This document shows, piece after piece, positions 37,655 through 50,600 of a stretch of 64,000 nucleotides of DNA. A model generated the notes under the pieces. It ran no database searches, had not been told where the DNA came from, and was given only the letters and a program-made list of their open reading frames with translations. How positions within the stretch are numbered: the first letter of the stretch is position 1; every line of letters starts with the position of its first letter. This DNA comes from Gossypium raimondii (taxonomy: Eukaryota > Streptophyta > Magnoliopsida > Malvales > Malvaceae), in contig NC_068571.1 of NCBI RefSeq assembly GCF_025698545.1, positions 50,625,733-50,689,732 of the forward strand. Reading direction: 5' to 3'. The position numbers and the translations under genes are program-made.

Positions 37655-38630
37655 ATTAAGAGACATTTTTTAAGTACTTAATAACATTTCTTTTATATAT
37701 ATAGTATAGATTTTAATTTTTTAATAAATTAAATTATGAAATATAATTTAAAATCAAGTTACATAAATATAATTTAAATATTTTATCTAATTATAAATTG
37801 TATTCTATTATTTTATAAAAATTGAGAAGTTAGTTCCATATTTTTATAATCAAAAGGAAAGAGCTCAATATAAGTAATGAGGTAGAAAATTAGCCATCAC
37901 AATGTCATGCATTGTCCAGCAAAGTTCTTAAAAAACCCTCCATACAACATCCATTCTCATAAACAAATTTGTCATACCATCCGCTATTCAGTTCTTCTAC
38001 CTCAAGACATAATTCACCCAAAAGTCCTTCATCGGCCGCAAATATTCATTCACTCTTTTCCTCAGCAAACTTTGATCTAGAGTTTAACCATTCAAGAAAT
38101 TAACTGTCTCTATGTAATCCATTTCAAGGATAATATTTCTAACACTTTTCTCACATGCTAGCTTAGGCCCCATAAAAATTGAGAAATTAGTCCAATAACT
38201 AATAGATACGTATATTTAAATTACAAAATTTTATTAATATATTGCATAAAATTATTGAATTGCTGAATTTTTAACATTATTACCTAAATTAATTTTTCAA
38301 TTTTCAATAAACACATTAACTAAATTTTGATAAATTAAAGTAGAATAACTATTTTTCAATTAAACTCAAATATTTTGAATCAGACGTCATTATAGATTTA
38401 CTTAGAATATAAAATATAAATTCCTCTATGAATTAGTGTTTTTACACCCAGAATATCCAGTTAAGTGACGGTAACAGATATAGCCAAATAAACCATATTG
38501 ACCTTCACAAGTTATCGCAATAAGACGCAACCATGTAAGTCTAGGCATTGAAGTAATCCAAGAAGATTTCCAGGTTTGGCATTTGTTTAATCATAATAAA
38601 TTCACTCAACCATCGCCCTCTATGGCTCTA
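37655..38630. other. Upstream region of the first GH18 chitinase
   Basis: AT-rich spacer; 37900-38180 is less AT-rich but shows no recognised coding sequence. The last few hundred bases should hold the promoter of the first chitinase gene. Confidence 0.4.
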
Positions 38631-38640
38631 TCTATATATA
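38631..38640 (+). promoter_or_regulatory. TATA box of the first GH18 gene
   Basis: tctatatata followed by ggtggc lies 56-65 bases before the ATG at 38696, a standard position for a short-leader plant gene. The second GH18 gene lacks this sequence at the equivalent place. Confidence 0.55.
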
Positions 38641-38695
38641 GGTGGCGCTCCAAGCTATTTATTATACCATTCAAAGCTCCATTTGGAACTCAACA

Positions 38696-39924
38696 ATGGC
38701 TGCAAAACTCCTTAGCTTTTTGTTTTTCAGTTTCCATTTTCTTGTTTTTCAGCTTCACTTCTCCGCCGGTCAGGATGTTGTTAGGGCTGCTTATTGGTCG
38801 GCAGGCAGTGAATTTCCCGTTTCCGATATAGACTCCACGCTTTTCACTCACCTTTTCTGCGCATTTGCTGATCTTGATTCTCAAACCAACCAAGTCACGG
38901 TTTCCTCGGCAAACCAGGCCCGATTCTCCACCTTCACTGAGACTGTCCAACTGAAAAATCCTTACATTAAAACACTCCTTTCAATCGGTGGGGGAAGTTC
39001 ATCGGCATCAGATTTCGCTTCCATGGCTAGCCAAGCTAATACCCGGAAATCATTCATCGATTCCTCCATAAATATAGCTAGATCTTACGGCTTCCATGGC
39101 CTTGACCTTGATTGGGAGTACCCATCAACACCTACTGAAATGAACAACTTGGGTTTACTTCTAAACGAATGGAGAGTTGCTTTGGTTAATGAAGCCGCCA
39201 ATACTGGCAACTCAAGATTACTTTTGTCGGCAGCATTTTTCCGCAACTCGGATTATTATACTCTGGATTATCCAATCCAGGCAATACAGAATAGCCTGGA
39301 CTGGATCAACGTAATGGCTTATGATTTTTACGGCCCTGGATGGTCAACTGTAACCGGACCTCCAGCAGCGTTATACAATCCCGGAACTCAAGTTAGTGGT
39401 GATTATGGGATCACTTCATGGATACAATCAGGTATTCCATCGAATAAATTAGTTCTCGGCTTCCCTTTTTACGGCTATGCATGGCAGCTTGTGGATGCAA
39501 ATAACCATGGGTTTTTTGCACCGACTAGTGGACCGGCTATAACGCCAAATGGAGACTTGGGTTACGGTCAGATCAAGGATTTTATTTCGGCCAACAGCGC
39601 CACTGAGGTATACAATGCGACGGTGGTTTCGAATTATTGCTACGCTGGGACGACCTGGATTGGTTTTGATGATACAGAAAGCATTACAGCCAAGGTTTCT
39701 TATTGTAAACAAAAAGGGTTGCTTGGTTACTTCGCATGGCATGTTGGCGCTGATGATGGTTGGACTCTTTCTCGAGCAGGTCAGTGAATGGTTTAATACC
39801 CATATATTCTCAATCTGAATGGTCTAAACCATTCTTTTTAGCCATAGCAATTTGTTTGATTAACTTATAACATTTTAATGGGTTTCTTTTTCATGTGGCA
39901 GCATCGGAAACTTGGGGATCGTAG
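38696..39924 (+). CDS. GH18 class V chitinase, secreted, copy 1
   Basis: Two exons, 38696-39779 and 39902-39924, encode 368 residues. A signal peptide (MAAKLLSFLFFSFHFLVFQL, cleavage probably near the HFSAG segment) is followed by a complete GH18 barrel: [30 protein letters not shown], the catalytic DLDWEYP with proton donor Glu141, and MAYDFYGPGW. It ends in YFAWHVGADDGWTLSRA. All core catalytic residues (D137, D139, E141) are present, so hydrolysis of chitin or chito-oligosaccharides in the apoplast or vacuole is expected. The tiny second exon adds only ASETWGS. A TATA box precedes the gene. The start is supported by exact conservation of the sequence around the ATG (ggaactcaacaatggctgc) in the neighbouring copy. 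Role in defence against fungi or in symbiotic signal turnover is inference from the family. Confidence 0.93.
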
Positions 39925-41195
39925 ATGCCAATTGCGAGTAACTAAGATATTTATACAGTTATACTATTACAAGTCACGAAATAATATGATCCTTGTCAAT
40001 AAGAATGATGGTGACTTATTTAATAAATATAGTTGACAAGCTTAATCTCCTTTTATGATTTTCATTTTCCTTCTCTATTAGTAATTTGTACCAAAAAGAA
40101 TAAATGTATAATATTATTTATTTTAATATTTAATTAATAAAAAATAGAAAAGTCTAAACCAGGAAACGGCAATTAGTGAACACCTCAACTCAACCCACAA
40201 AGGCCTAACTCCCCTAGGAGACTACTCTCCCAACTCTTTGATAGGGATCAACCCTCATCAAACTCGGATCTTCTTTTGAAAAGAGTTTCCATCAAATTTG
40301 ACAAATCATTCCGTAATTCGTGGGTATGTTCAAAGGTTTCCGATCAATTATCTAGAAATTCTTCAATGTTTTCTCAACTCTTCAAATTAAGGTAGTTGGT
40401 ATCGAATGAATGTACAGTTTTTCTATTAGTACTGGTTCATGTTAGTCACATAATAGGGTAATCCATTTCAATTTTATTGATAGTATACATAATATTTACA
40501 CGAAGTAGTCACATAGGAATAAGAAAGATATATAATATATTCTTAAATATATGTCTAAAAGATATACAATAATATACAATATATTTAAAATATCAAATAA
40601 TGAGAGTAACTAAATCTCTATGTAAAATACTCCTTAAAAATAAAACTTTTGTTTAAGTGGTAAAGAAAAAAAATATTGGTGGCATGGTTTCAAATATCAC
40701 CCTATGTAAATTTTAACATACAAAATAAAAATAAAATACTCATCAATTATATAAAATATTCTTGAATAAGTTTCACTAATTCAATTTATCATTAAGCAAA
40801 CTCAAAATAAATGAATAAAATAAACCCTGTGAATTTTTTTAAAAAATTGTTGAAAATTTTAATTTTTTAATGAAAAAATGGAATTTCTAAGTATTCCAAA
40901 CAAATAATATGTGAATTATAATTCATATATATTATATAACATAGAAGAAATGGGATATCAATATCCTCATTTCATATAAAGAAAATAAATTTTCATGGAG
41001 TAAAAGAATGAAATTTGATGAGTGCTATATGTTGTATAATTTGACCAATTAATAATGTATGATTAATTTTCTAGTGTTGGATATTTTTTACCGGCTACGC
41101 AAGTTGGTCAGTGTCATGTATTAGGTGCTTCTTCAATCACTGTTGGTCATTGCTATATTTATTATACCATTCAAAGCTGCATTTGGAACTCAACA
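39925..41195. other. Spacer between the two tandem chitinase genes
   Basis: 3' region of copy 1 and promoter of copy 2; AT-rich, no other gene. Homology to the upstream side of copy 1 appears to begin only at about 41150 (ttattataccattcaaagct). Confidence 0.45.
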
Positions 41196-43657
41196 ATGGC
41201 TGCAAAGCTTCTTAGCCTCTTGCTTTTCTGTTCGCACTCTCTGCTTCAGCTTAACTTCTCCGCCGGTCAGAATGTTGTTAGAGCTGCCTATTGGTCTGCA
41301 GACAGTGGATTTCCAGTTCCCGACATAGATTCCACACTTTTCACTCATCTTTTTTGTGCATTTGCTGATCTTGATTCTCAAACCAACCAAGTCACCGTTT
41401 CCTCGGCAAACCAGGCCCGATTCTCCACCTTCACTGAGACTGTCCAACTGAAAAATCCTTCCATTAAAACACTCCTTGCAATCGGTGGGGGGAGTTCATC
41501 GGCGTCAGATTTCGCTTCCATGGCTAGCCAAGCTAATACCCGGAAATCATTCATTGATTCGTCCATAAAGCTAGCTAGATCTAATAGCTTTCATGGCCTT
41601 GACCTTGATTGGGAAAACTTATCAACGCTTCCTCAAAAGACCAACTTGGGTTTACTTCTCCAAGAATGGCGAGCAGCTGTGGATAAAGAATCCACCACTA
41701 CTGGCAACTCAAAATTACTTCTTTCAGCAGCACTACCTTTCCGCAACTCGGATTATCCAATCCAGGCTATACAAAATAGCCTGGACTGGATCAATGTGAT
41801 GGCTTATGATTTTAACGCCCCTGGAAGGTCGACTGTAACCGGACCTCCTGCAGCATTATATAATCCTGGAACTCAATTGAGTGGGGATTATGGGATCAGA
41901 TCATGGACACAATCAGGGTCAGGGATTCCGCCCAATAAATTAGTTCTTGGGCTTCCCTTTTACGGCTATGCCTGGCGGCTTGTGGATGCAAATAATCATG
42001 GGTTTTCTGCACCGGCTAGTGGACCGGCTGTATCGCCGAAGGGAGAACTGGGTTACGGTCAGATCAAGAATTTTTTTTCCGCTAACAGAGGCACGAAAGT
42101 TTACGACGCGGCAGTTGGTTCGAATTATTGTTACGCTGGGACGACATGGATTGGTTATGATGATACGGAAAGCATTAGAGCTAAGGTTTCTTACGTTAAA
42201 CAAAATGGGTTGCTTGGTTACTTCGCATGGCACGTTGGCGCAGACGATGACGGTCGGACTCTCTCGAAAGCAGGTCAGTCAATGATTTCATACCTATACT
42301 TTCTCAATCCCCATACTCTAAATAATTCTTTCTCTAATATTGCGTTCTCTTCGTTTTTGTATTGCAATTTGCCATTACACCCAATATTTTATGTTCATGT
42401 GGTGAAGGTTTTAACCGAAATCGTCACATTTCTCATTTATTTTTTTTTTAAATTTTAATTAATAGTTATGTGTTATCATAAGATTATTTTTCTAATTTGG
42501 TTCTTATGTTTTTTATCTAAATTTATTAAAATAATGATCAGAATAAACTTAGATAAATGACTGTCCAAATACAAAAGAATAATAGTAATAAATTATCCAA
42601 GTTCATATTAGACGTAGTTTCTTAAATAATTATTAAAATGTTATTTATTTTAGAATTTTTAAAATTTTCTAAAATATTTGTTGACATGGAAAAAATTCCT
42701 TCATATTAAACTTACATGATATCTCATATGTCACTATTTTGTTATATTAGTAAAAAAATGACGGTCAAATTTGGTTAACGTTAATGATCAAGAGCTTAAT
42801 TGATTAATTTTTAATTATAAAATTTGAATTGAGTACAAATTTTCATGAGCACTTAATTGATTTTTTTTATCTTTTTGCAAAGGGCATTTTTACCATAAAT
42901 TTTGATTTTCTTTTATAAATTTCATAAATTTTTATAATATTTTATATATTTCTATACGTTTTCTTTTAATTTTGTAAAAGATTTTAGATTTTCAAATACT
43001 TTTAAATAGTCTTTTTTTAATGACATGGCACTCTTTCATAACCTCCTAATGGTGTAAAAAAGATAAAAGTAAAATTTAGTCTTTGAATTTGACAGTTTTT
43101 ATCAATTTAGTCCTTAATTTTTTTTCATTCATATTAATACTAGAACTTGGCAATTTTTTCAATTTGGTTCCTAAAGTTGGATTTCATTAAGGTGTGATGA
43201 TGTGGCACACTATTATTGTGCCATATCATCACTTGAAAATTTTAAAAATTATATAGAATCTAAAAATACAAAAAATTAAAAATATAAATAAAATTTTAAA
43301 ATTTTATAAAAAATCTTAAGTATGTGGCACAATCACAAGGTGCCACATCATCATAGTTTAACAGAATACAAGTTCAAGGACCAAATTAAGAAAAGTTGTC
43401 AAATTTCAAGACTAATACCAAAAAAGTTCGAGGACTCAGGACTAAATATTGCTTTAAAGGGTTAAACCATTTAACGGAACCCAAGTTTGAGGACTAATAT
43501 GAACAAAAAAAAGTTCAAGGACCAATTTTTAAAAAAATTACCAAATTTAAAGACTAAATATTGTTTTATTCCTAAAATTAAGAAATTTTACTACCAATAT
43601 ATCAAATAACTAACTTTTATTTTATTTATGTTTGTTTCAGCAGCAACGGGATCTTGA
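41196..43657 (+). CDS. GH18 class V chitinase, secreted, copy 2 (diverged near the active site)
   Basis: Two exons, 41196-42273 and 43641-43657, encode 364 residues. It is a tandem duplicate of the gene at 38696 and identical over long stretches (for example SSANQARFSTFTETVQLKNP). The signal peptide is MAAKLLSLLLFCSHSLLQL. The catalytic DLDWE is intact with Glu140, but the next residues are NL instead of YP. The conserved MAYDFYGPGW of copy 1 has become MAYDFNAPGR, and the loop after AALPFRNSDYP is shorter. Catalysis is therefore possible, but substrate binding is probably altered. The intron is 1367 bp against 122 bp in copy 1, because a fold-back element and other AT-rich sequence sit in it. 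The last exon contributes only AATGS or ATGS, since the tandem cagcag acceptor allows either. Confidence 0.9.
43062..43585. mobile_element. Fold-back MITE in the intron of chitinase copy 2
   Basis: The left arm (aaatttagtctttgaatttg, then tttagtccttaa) pairs with the reverse complement of the right arm (aatatttagtctttaaattt, then attggtccttgaa). Central arms share gatgatgtggcac. Arms total about 150 bases each. It lies inside the long intron and explains part of its length. No target duplication was established. Confidence 0.6.
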
Positions 43658-44756
43658 GGATTGTAAATGACAATTGCCTGAAGTAACGAAGATACTAAAT
43701 AAGAATGACCGCCAAATTTTTAGAAAGTTTTAGCTTGAAACTAGTTACTGACTGAATATACGTATAATGAAACTAGCTTATGTTATACGTAGTACTTCTT
43801 GAATGGTATATATGCAATATTATTTACTTTAAATATACAAATGGTCACTAAATTAAAAATTATGTTTATTTTCATCTATCAAAAATTACATTACGATCAC
43901 CAGCTTTACTATTTTAAGTTTCATGATTAAGTTATGTTGAACAATTGAAGAAGAAGGAAGGAAGGATAAGAGCAAAGTGGGAGAAAAATGTCTACTTGTT
44001 TCATTAATCAAGCTTTAAAATCTAAAAGAAAGAATGAACTATCTTTTATACAAGAGGTGTAAGCTAGAAATTTCATCTAATTCTTTCACTTCGAACCCAC
44101 ACCCACAACAGCACATAAGCAACCAAAGCACAAATAGGATTCATTCTTTCTTTTTGCTCTTCATTGTTTTCACTTTTCTTAACAACTCAAGGTGAACAAC
44201 ACTTTCACGAAGTGTCATAAGTGGATCATACTAGCTCAAAAGCAAAATGAATTATAAAACTCATATCTATAGCTTTTGCAAGAAATATCTTCTACTCGGC
44301 TTGTCACTTGATCAAGTAATTCTTAAATCACTTGTATTTCTACGATAGCATATACGAATGATATTAGGTAATTCCATTTTTGCTTTTTCTTCTTCTTTTC
44401 TTTCTTCCTTGTTTTAAAGCTTCTAAGGTTGAAATTGAAAGTGTTAGGTTAGGGTTTTTACTTTACATCAAAAGACCTAAAAGGAATAAAAATAAAGTTA
44501 ATGTTAGTAGAAAATTAGGTAAATAAGTGTAATATAGGTAGCAAATAGTTGAAATGTTAATGTTAGTAAAATTAGATTCAAGAAGAGTAAACAAAATAAA
44601 ATTAAAAGTTTTAAAATAATATAAAATGTTCCCAAAATTATTGACATTTGCAATAACTTCAATTTTGTTTTTACTAAAGTAAGTATTACAAATTATCCAA
44701 TTATTGAAGAGTTTTCATAAATAAGGTTCAAATTCTAAACCTAATCGGAGAGACTT
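43658..44756. other. Spacer downstream of chitinase copy 2
   Basis: 3' region of the gene followed by AT-rich sequence. 44080-44330 is less AT-rich but shows no recognised coding region. Confidence 0.4.
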
Positions 44757-47160
44757 GAAACTCACTAAGTCTTGCCACTAAGATAGTAACTTGTTGGAAA
44801 ATGTTTATAATACATAGTTTTTGTGTACTCGAAAATTGATAGATTTAGCAATTCAATCTTATATATTAAATTAAAATATTGACGAATTGAAAAGAATCAA
44901 AAGAACTAGAAACGAATTTTTAAAAAATAATTCGTTCATTATTTTTTCCAAAATTTCAATTTATTAAACTAGTTTTTTTGACCCAAAGATTGAGTGATCT
45001 AAGAAAGGATTTTTGAAAGGAAAAAAAGAGATAGATTGTGATCTTAATTCTTACTTGAAGATTTAGAGATAGGAATGTGCTAATATAAGGAGGAGATGTG
45101 ATGATTCATGACAGTTCACCTGAAGGGCGGAGAGCTATACGGATGTTAGTATGGTCGACATAAGGGTTATCAATAAGGATTAAAGAGGGATCAAAAGAAT
45201 TTCAAACGACTGTATTCGTTCCCTTCTCCTACTATTTCTATGCTTTTAAGGAGTTACCTCTGATCAATCAATTCCAAACTCCTTGGTATTAATTAAATTC
45301 ATGAGTACCTTTTAAGATTTAAGTAAAAAAAAGAATTTGGTAATGACAATTAATATATATATATATATATATATATATAATGGATAAATAGATAGAAATA
45401 TAGATATATTATCAAAAAATGTTTGGTGTAATGGTGAAGCAAATTGCATTTCTAATCTTGAAGACAATATTATTGAGAAGAATAATTATGAACCCCAAAC
45501 ATGGACGGATATGTATATATATGTTTTACTGAGCTGGCCCTTAACGAGGCCACCAACTAAAGTTTTATTTTGATATTTTTATACATTTTAATCTTAATTA
45601 TTCACACTTTATTATTTCCATCAATTATATATCTATACATACTTACTATTTCAATGTCACCCAAAACTCAAAGTAAGAAATTAAAGTATAATTAGAGATT
45701 TGAAATTAATAATTTTATGCCTTACACATATACAATCTTACTAAATCTTGACTAATTAATGCATTTTCTTTGTATTTCATTATGTAAGAAATAAAATCTA
45801 AACCAAAATCTTCAAATTTCTGCTATCTAAGTTCTTATGTCATTATTATTTCAACTTTAATTAAATTCAAGATTAATTGGATCTTCCTAAAAAGTAAATA
45901 AGGGTAAATTAGGATGGGTGGTGCAATGTAGTGTGATGCATTTAACTTATTTTTTGTCTCATGTTATAGTATCGTTACAATATCTAATTTCACTATCACT
46001 ATTATTTTTACACTAATAGTAGATAAACACACCACCCATACAAACCCACCCTAAATCTGAAATTAAAAACCCAGGTTACTATTTTAATTGACAAGCTTCT
46101 AGAAGATTATAAATCAGTAGTAGTTGTCCTACACAACCCATTAATTATTTTGAAAATTGAAATGCAATTTGTTTACATTTTTGTCTTGATGCATTGTTTT
46201 TCAATCTGCATCAGCACGTGGAATGGAAAATTTTATGTCTTTAGGAAATTGAGTAGGACATGATATTCGGCTTATTGTTTGCCCCTCCTGAATAGGAAAT
46301 TGTTTGTTTAGGACTCCAAAAGATTTATCAAATTTTAAGTTAATATGTGATCAATTATAATTTGCCCCTCTCAAATTATAAAGATATAAATGGTGAAGCT
46401 GCACTTTAACTCTTATAAAAGTATATAATTTAATCTCGTCCCTCCCTCCAAAAAAATAGCTCCCCCTCTGCACATGAGCTCTTACTTTTTACTAGTGTTG
46501 AAATATTTGAAGTTGCTACAATCTGCTAAGGAAAATGGCCACTTCCTTTACCACTGCGACAAAACAATAACTTGTCTTATTTAAAAGATTGACGATTTAT
46601 TGAACTAAATCTTTGGGTTGTGCTGATATCATGGAATGATTCAAACCCATCAATGAAGATCAACTCATTTGAAAATACATATCCGGATCAAAATTAGAAG
46701 ATTTATTTGCCAATAGTCCATTTTACTTTGGTCATTAATATTATATTGTATTTAGCTATTTTAGCTGTTGTTTAAAAGGGACTGTGATTGTAAAATCTTT
46801 GTATAATTAGTTTTACAAGCTAAGTTCTCAAGGGATACTGTAAAGGGATATAGTCTTTAAAATACAAGAGTGAAGATTATTATTTAGGGTGTGTTAGAAC
46901 TAATATTATCGGGTGTATTTGTTTCAAAAATAGTGAGTTGCTCCGTAAACATAATAAAACTGAACTGCGTATCCCCTCTATTCATTGTGTTTGTTACTGT
47001 TGTTATAAAAGTGCTCACTTCTGCTCATATTTTGTTTCTGGTATATGTAATTATCTCATGTACGCAAAAGTCTAAATATTTGAGTCAACGAAATGAGAAA
47101 AATACTTCAATCAAATCCTCACTTCACGTTAAAAGAAAAAGACAACAAAGACATTGGTAA
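44757..47160 (+). repeat. Segmental duplication, copy A (direct repeat of 61683-64000)
   Basis: Starting with gaaactcactaagtcttgcc, the sequence is nearly identical to 61683 onward for about 2.3-2.4 kb, with scattered substitutions and short indels. Shared landmarks include gacggatatgtat, gattgagtgatctaagaaag and a block ending cacttcacgttaaaagaa near 47140. No gene is recognised inside. A less AT-rich block at about 46470-46700 is shared with 63345-63560 and may be an old gene remnant. The repeat probably extends past the right edge of the window in copy B. Confidence 0.9.
45353..45377 (+). repeat. (AT)n microsatellite
   Basis: About twelve AT units in copy A. The same position in copy B (62319-62337) has about nine to ten, so the locus is length-variable between the duplicates. 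Confidence 0.8.
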
Positions 47161-47449
47161 TTACAATTAAAATGAGCCCACCTTTTGCGGAACATGAAAA
47201 AGAGATCAATCTTTAATAATGTATGGGTTTTTTTGTCAAAATAATTTCATCACGTTTAATACTAAAAATATTCCTTCCCGCCAATAGTTTAATATTGCTG
47301 GAGGCACACTTTTTTTGTAGAGCTCAGGAATTTTGTGTTAAAATATCTGAGGTAAAACTATAAATTTTTACAATTTAAAATGAATATAATTATTAATTTT
47401 AAAAGACCAAAATACAATTTAGATAAATCCTTATCTTTTTAGGTTTGAA

Positions 47450-47635
47450 ATGTTAAAACTAAAAATATGGGGATTAATTATATAATTTAATTTAAAATTT
47501 TGTTTGAAATGATATTTAATGTGTTACGTCAGCTTATCGTTACACTGTTAATGGTAATTAATGACTCAGTGACTAAAATATTACAACACGATAACGTAAG
47601 TAACTATAATGTAACATTTCAAATATAAGTGACTA
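47450..47635 (-). repeat. Single arm of the long-TIR family
   Basis: gtgttacgtcagcttatcgt and actcagtgactaaaatatta match the right arms of the elements at 29641 and 35754. Only one arm is present; it stops where the Athila-like fossil begins. Confidence 0.65.
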
Positions 47636-50600
47636 TAACTCTTTTTCATTATTTATTAGGGATAGGATATTTTTGGTGCTTTCAACGACAGCATTAAATT
47701 TTGGCGCCGTTGCCGGGGATTGGCAACGTACTAATCCTGTTTTTTGTTTCTTATGACCAGATTTGCTCCAGGTACTCTTGTGTTCGGTTTAGAAATTGAG
47801 AAGACTGCTAGAGCCAATCGCAATGAGACAAAGTTACGAAAAAAGTAATCAGCGGTGGTTGGAACTCAAAGTAACCCACCGCCAAAAATCGAAGTCGACG
47901 ACGAAGCTGAGTTTAGGGTTAACGAAAACCCTACTTGAACACTTGAAAGCGAAAAAGTAGAAGTCGACTCACCAGAAGAAGTGCTTAATGCTAGGGTTGA
48001 CGAAAACCCGAATCTAGCACACCAATCAATGGCTCAAACGATCCGGCAACTAGCTGAAGCTCCGACAGAACAACCGCCATTGTGCATCGCATATCCTACT
48101 GTGGATACCGATTTTGAGTTGAAATCAGGTTTAATCCAGTTACTGCCAACTTTTCGTGGGTTGCAAAATGAAAATCCCCACAAGCATCTGAAAGAGTTTC
48201 ATATGGTTTGTCTTAGCATGAAACCTCAGGGGTTTACTGAGGATCAGATTAAATTGTGTGTTTTCCCTTTCTCCCTAGCAAATTCCGCTAAGGAATGGTT
48301 ATTTTATTTACCTCCTGGATTTATTACAACTTGGGCTGATCTATCTCGTTTGTTTCTGAACAGGTTTTTTCCAGCGTCTCAAACAGCTGAACTAAGAAGA
48401 GAGATAGTTGGAATAAGGCAAAAAGAAGTTGAGTCCCTTTACGATTATTGAGAGCGGTTTAAGAAGTTGTGTGCAAGCTGCCCACAACATGGTATAACGG
48501 AGCAATCACTTCTCCAATACTTTTACGTAGGTTTGAAGCCCATTGAGATGAATATGGTAGACGCCGCTAGTGAATGAGCATTGGTCAACATGACTCCCCA
48601 ACAAGCGAGAGACTTGATCTCCACGATGGCTGCAAATTCTCAGCAGTTTCGAGCCAATATTGAACCCCCTAGAAGGGTTCACCAGCTAAGTAATTCAACC
48701 TTAGAGGATAAAGTTGATAGACTTGCTAATATGATGAATTCTCTTATTACAGAAAAAGTGAAGACAGCCCGGTTATGCAGAATATGTGCTACACCTGATG
48801 ATGCAACTGATGCATGTCCCAATTTGTATGATGATACCATGGTCCATCTGGATACTATAAGAAATTTCCCTAGGCCGCCACAAAGGCGATACGACCCCTA
48901 CGGTAATACCTACAACCCAGGGTGGAAGGACCATCTTAACTTAAGTTATGGGGCCAATCTATGAAATAACTAGCCATACCAAAATCAGTTTCCGCAACAA
49001 CCGTAAGGTTTAGGTAATTTTCTTGAAACCATGGTCAATAAGTTAGCAGCTAATGTTCTTGATTTTCAACAGCAAACTTTTAATTTCCAAAAAGAGATGA
49101 AGGATTTCCAACAAAAAACTGAGGCGTCCATCAGAGAGTTGACCACATCGATTGAGAAATTGACCTCTCAAGGGAAGCTACCGTCACAAACAGAACCAAA
49201 CCCTAGACAAAATGCAAATGCAGTAACGTTGTGAAGCAGAAAGGTACTGGAACCGATTCCTGACAGGAATCTTGGCCAAGAAATTGCCCAGAAAAAACCT
49301 GAGAAAGACGAACAGGTCCGACTGAAGCCTCCATTGCCTAAAATTCAACTTCCATTTCCAGAACAATTCAACCAGTGTCGACGAGGTAAAGAGGACAAGG
49401 AAATCCTCGAAACATTTAGGAATATTGAGATCAACATTCCACTGTTGGATGCCATCAAGCAAATACCGCGGTATGCTAAATTTCTTAAAGAGCTTTGCAC
49501 CAACAAGCGAAAATTAACAGGTAATGAAAGGGTGAATGTTGGTGAGAATGTACCCGTAGTGTTACAGCGAAAAATGTCGGCAAAATGCAAGAATAAGGGT
49601 ATGTTTGTAATACCATGCAAAATAGGCCATCTGAAAATTAAGAAGGTTATGTGTGATTTAGGGGCTTCTATAAATGTAATGTCATATTCTATTTATGAAT
49701 TACTTAACGCGGGTTTTTTTGACAAAAATAGGTGTTATCATTCAATTGACGGACATGTCTGTTGTGCATCCAGAAGGAGTTCTTGAGGATGTTCTGGTAA
49801 AACTTAATGAGCTTATTTTCCCTGCCATTAGCCATCCCAGTGAAATCTTAAGTGTAAATCGTATCGACATAATTGACTCTTTAGTGGAAGAGAATTTTGA
49901 GTCAATTTATGGAGTTAATTATGAACTTGATAAATTTGAATTTGTTAATGAGTTATTATCTCCAAATACTAAACTGTTACCTTATGTTATACAGGCACCA
50001 GAGTTGGAGTTAGAACCCGCATGAAATACAAGGAAATTAGACATCCTAGAGTTAGAAGAAATTCGCAATAATGCCTACGAGAATGCTCTCATTTATAAAG
50101 ACTAGACAAAGTTGTTTCACGATAAGAGAATAGCTCAGAAGCATTTTCCGGTAGGACAAAAAGTTTTACTTGATAACTCCGAGTTAAACTTATTCTCAGG
50201 TAAGCTTCGGTCACGATGGCAAGGACCTTTTATTGTTACTGAAGTGTTCAAACATGGAGCGATTGAAATAGAGAGTGAAGAATCTGGAAACGGTTCGTAG
50301 TCAATGGCCAGCGGTTGAAGCCATTTTATGAGAATTTTCAAGCCCACACGGTTGAGAAAATCCATTTGGAACCATCATAGAACCAATAACTGCGTCGAGC
50401 TAACGACGTTAAACAAGAGCTTGTTGGGAGGCAACCCAATTTTTATTATTTATTTATTTATTTTCTTTACTTTATTTATTACTTTATTTTATTTTATTAT
50501 TTATTACTTATTTGGATATTAATAAAATTTTCTTCTTTTGCTTAGATAAAACAGAGCAAAAATGTGAAGAAAATCGTTGAGCAACGCTTAGAGTGCATTG

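Noticed and set aside
49334-50024. Possible host genes in the 47.9-50.3 kb frames
   Set aside because: The gag-, protease- and integrase-like motifs and the tRNA-Asp primer-binding site place them in the Athila-like fossil.
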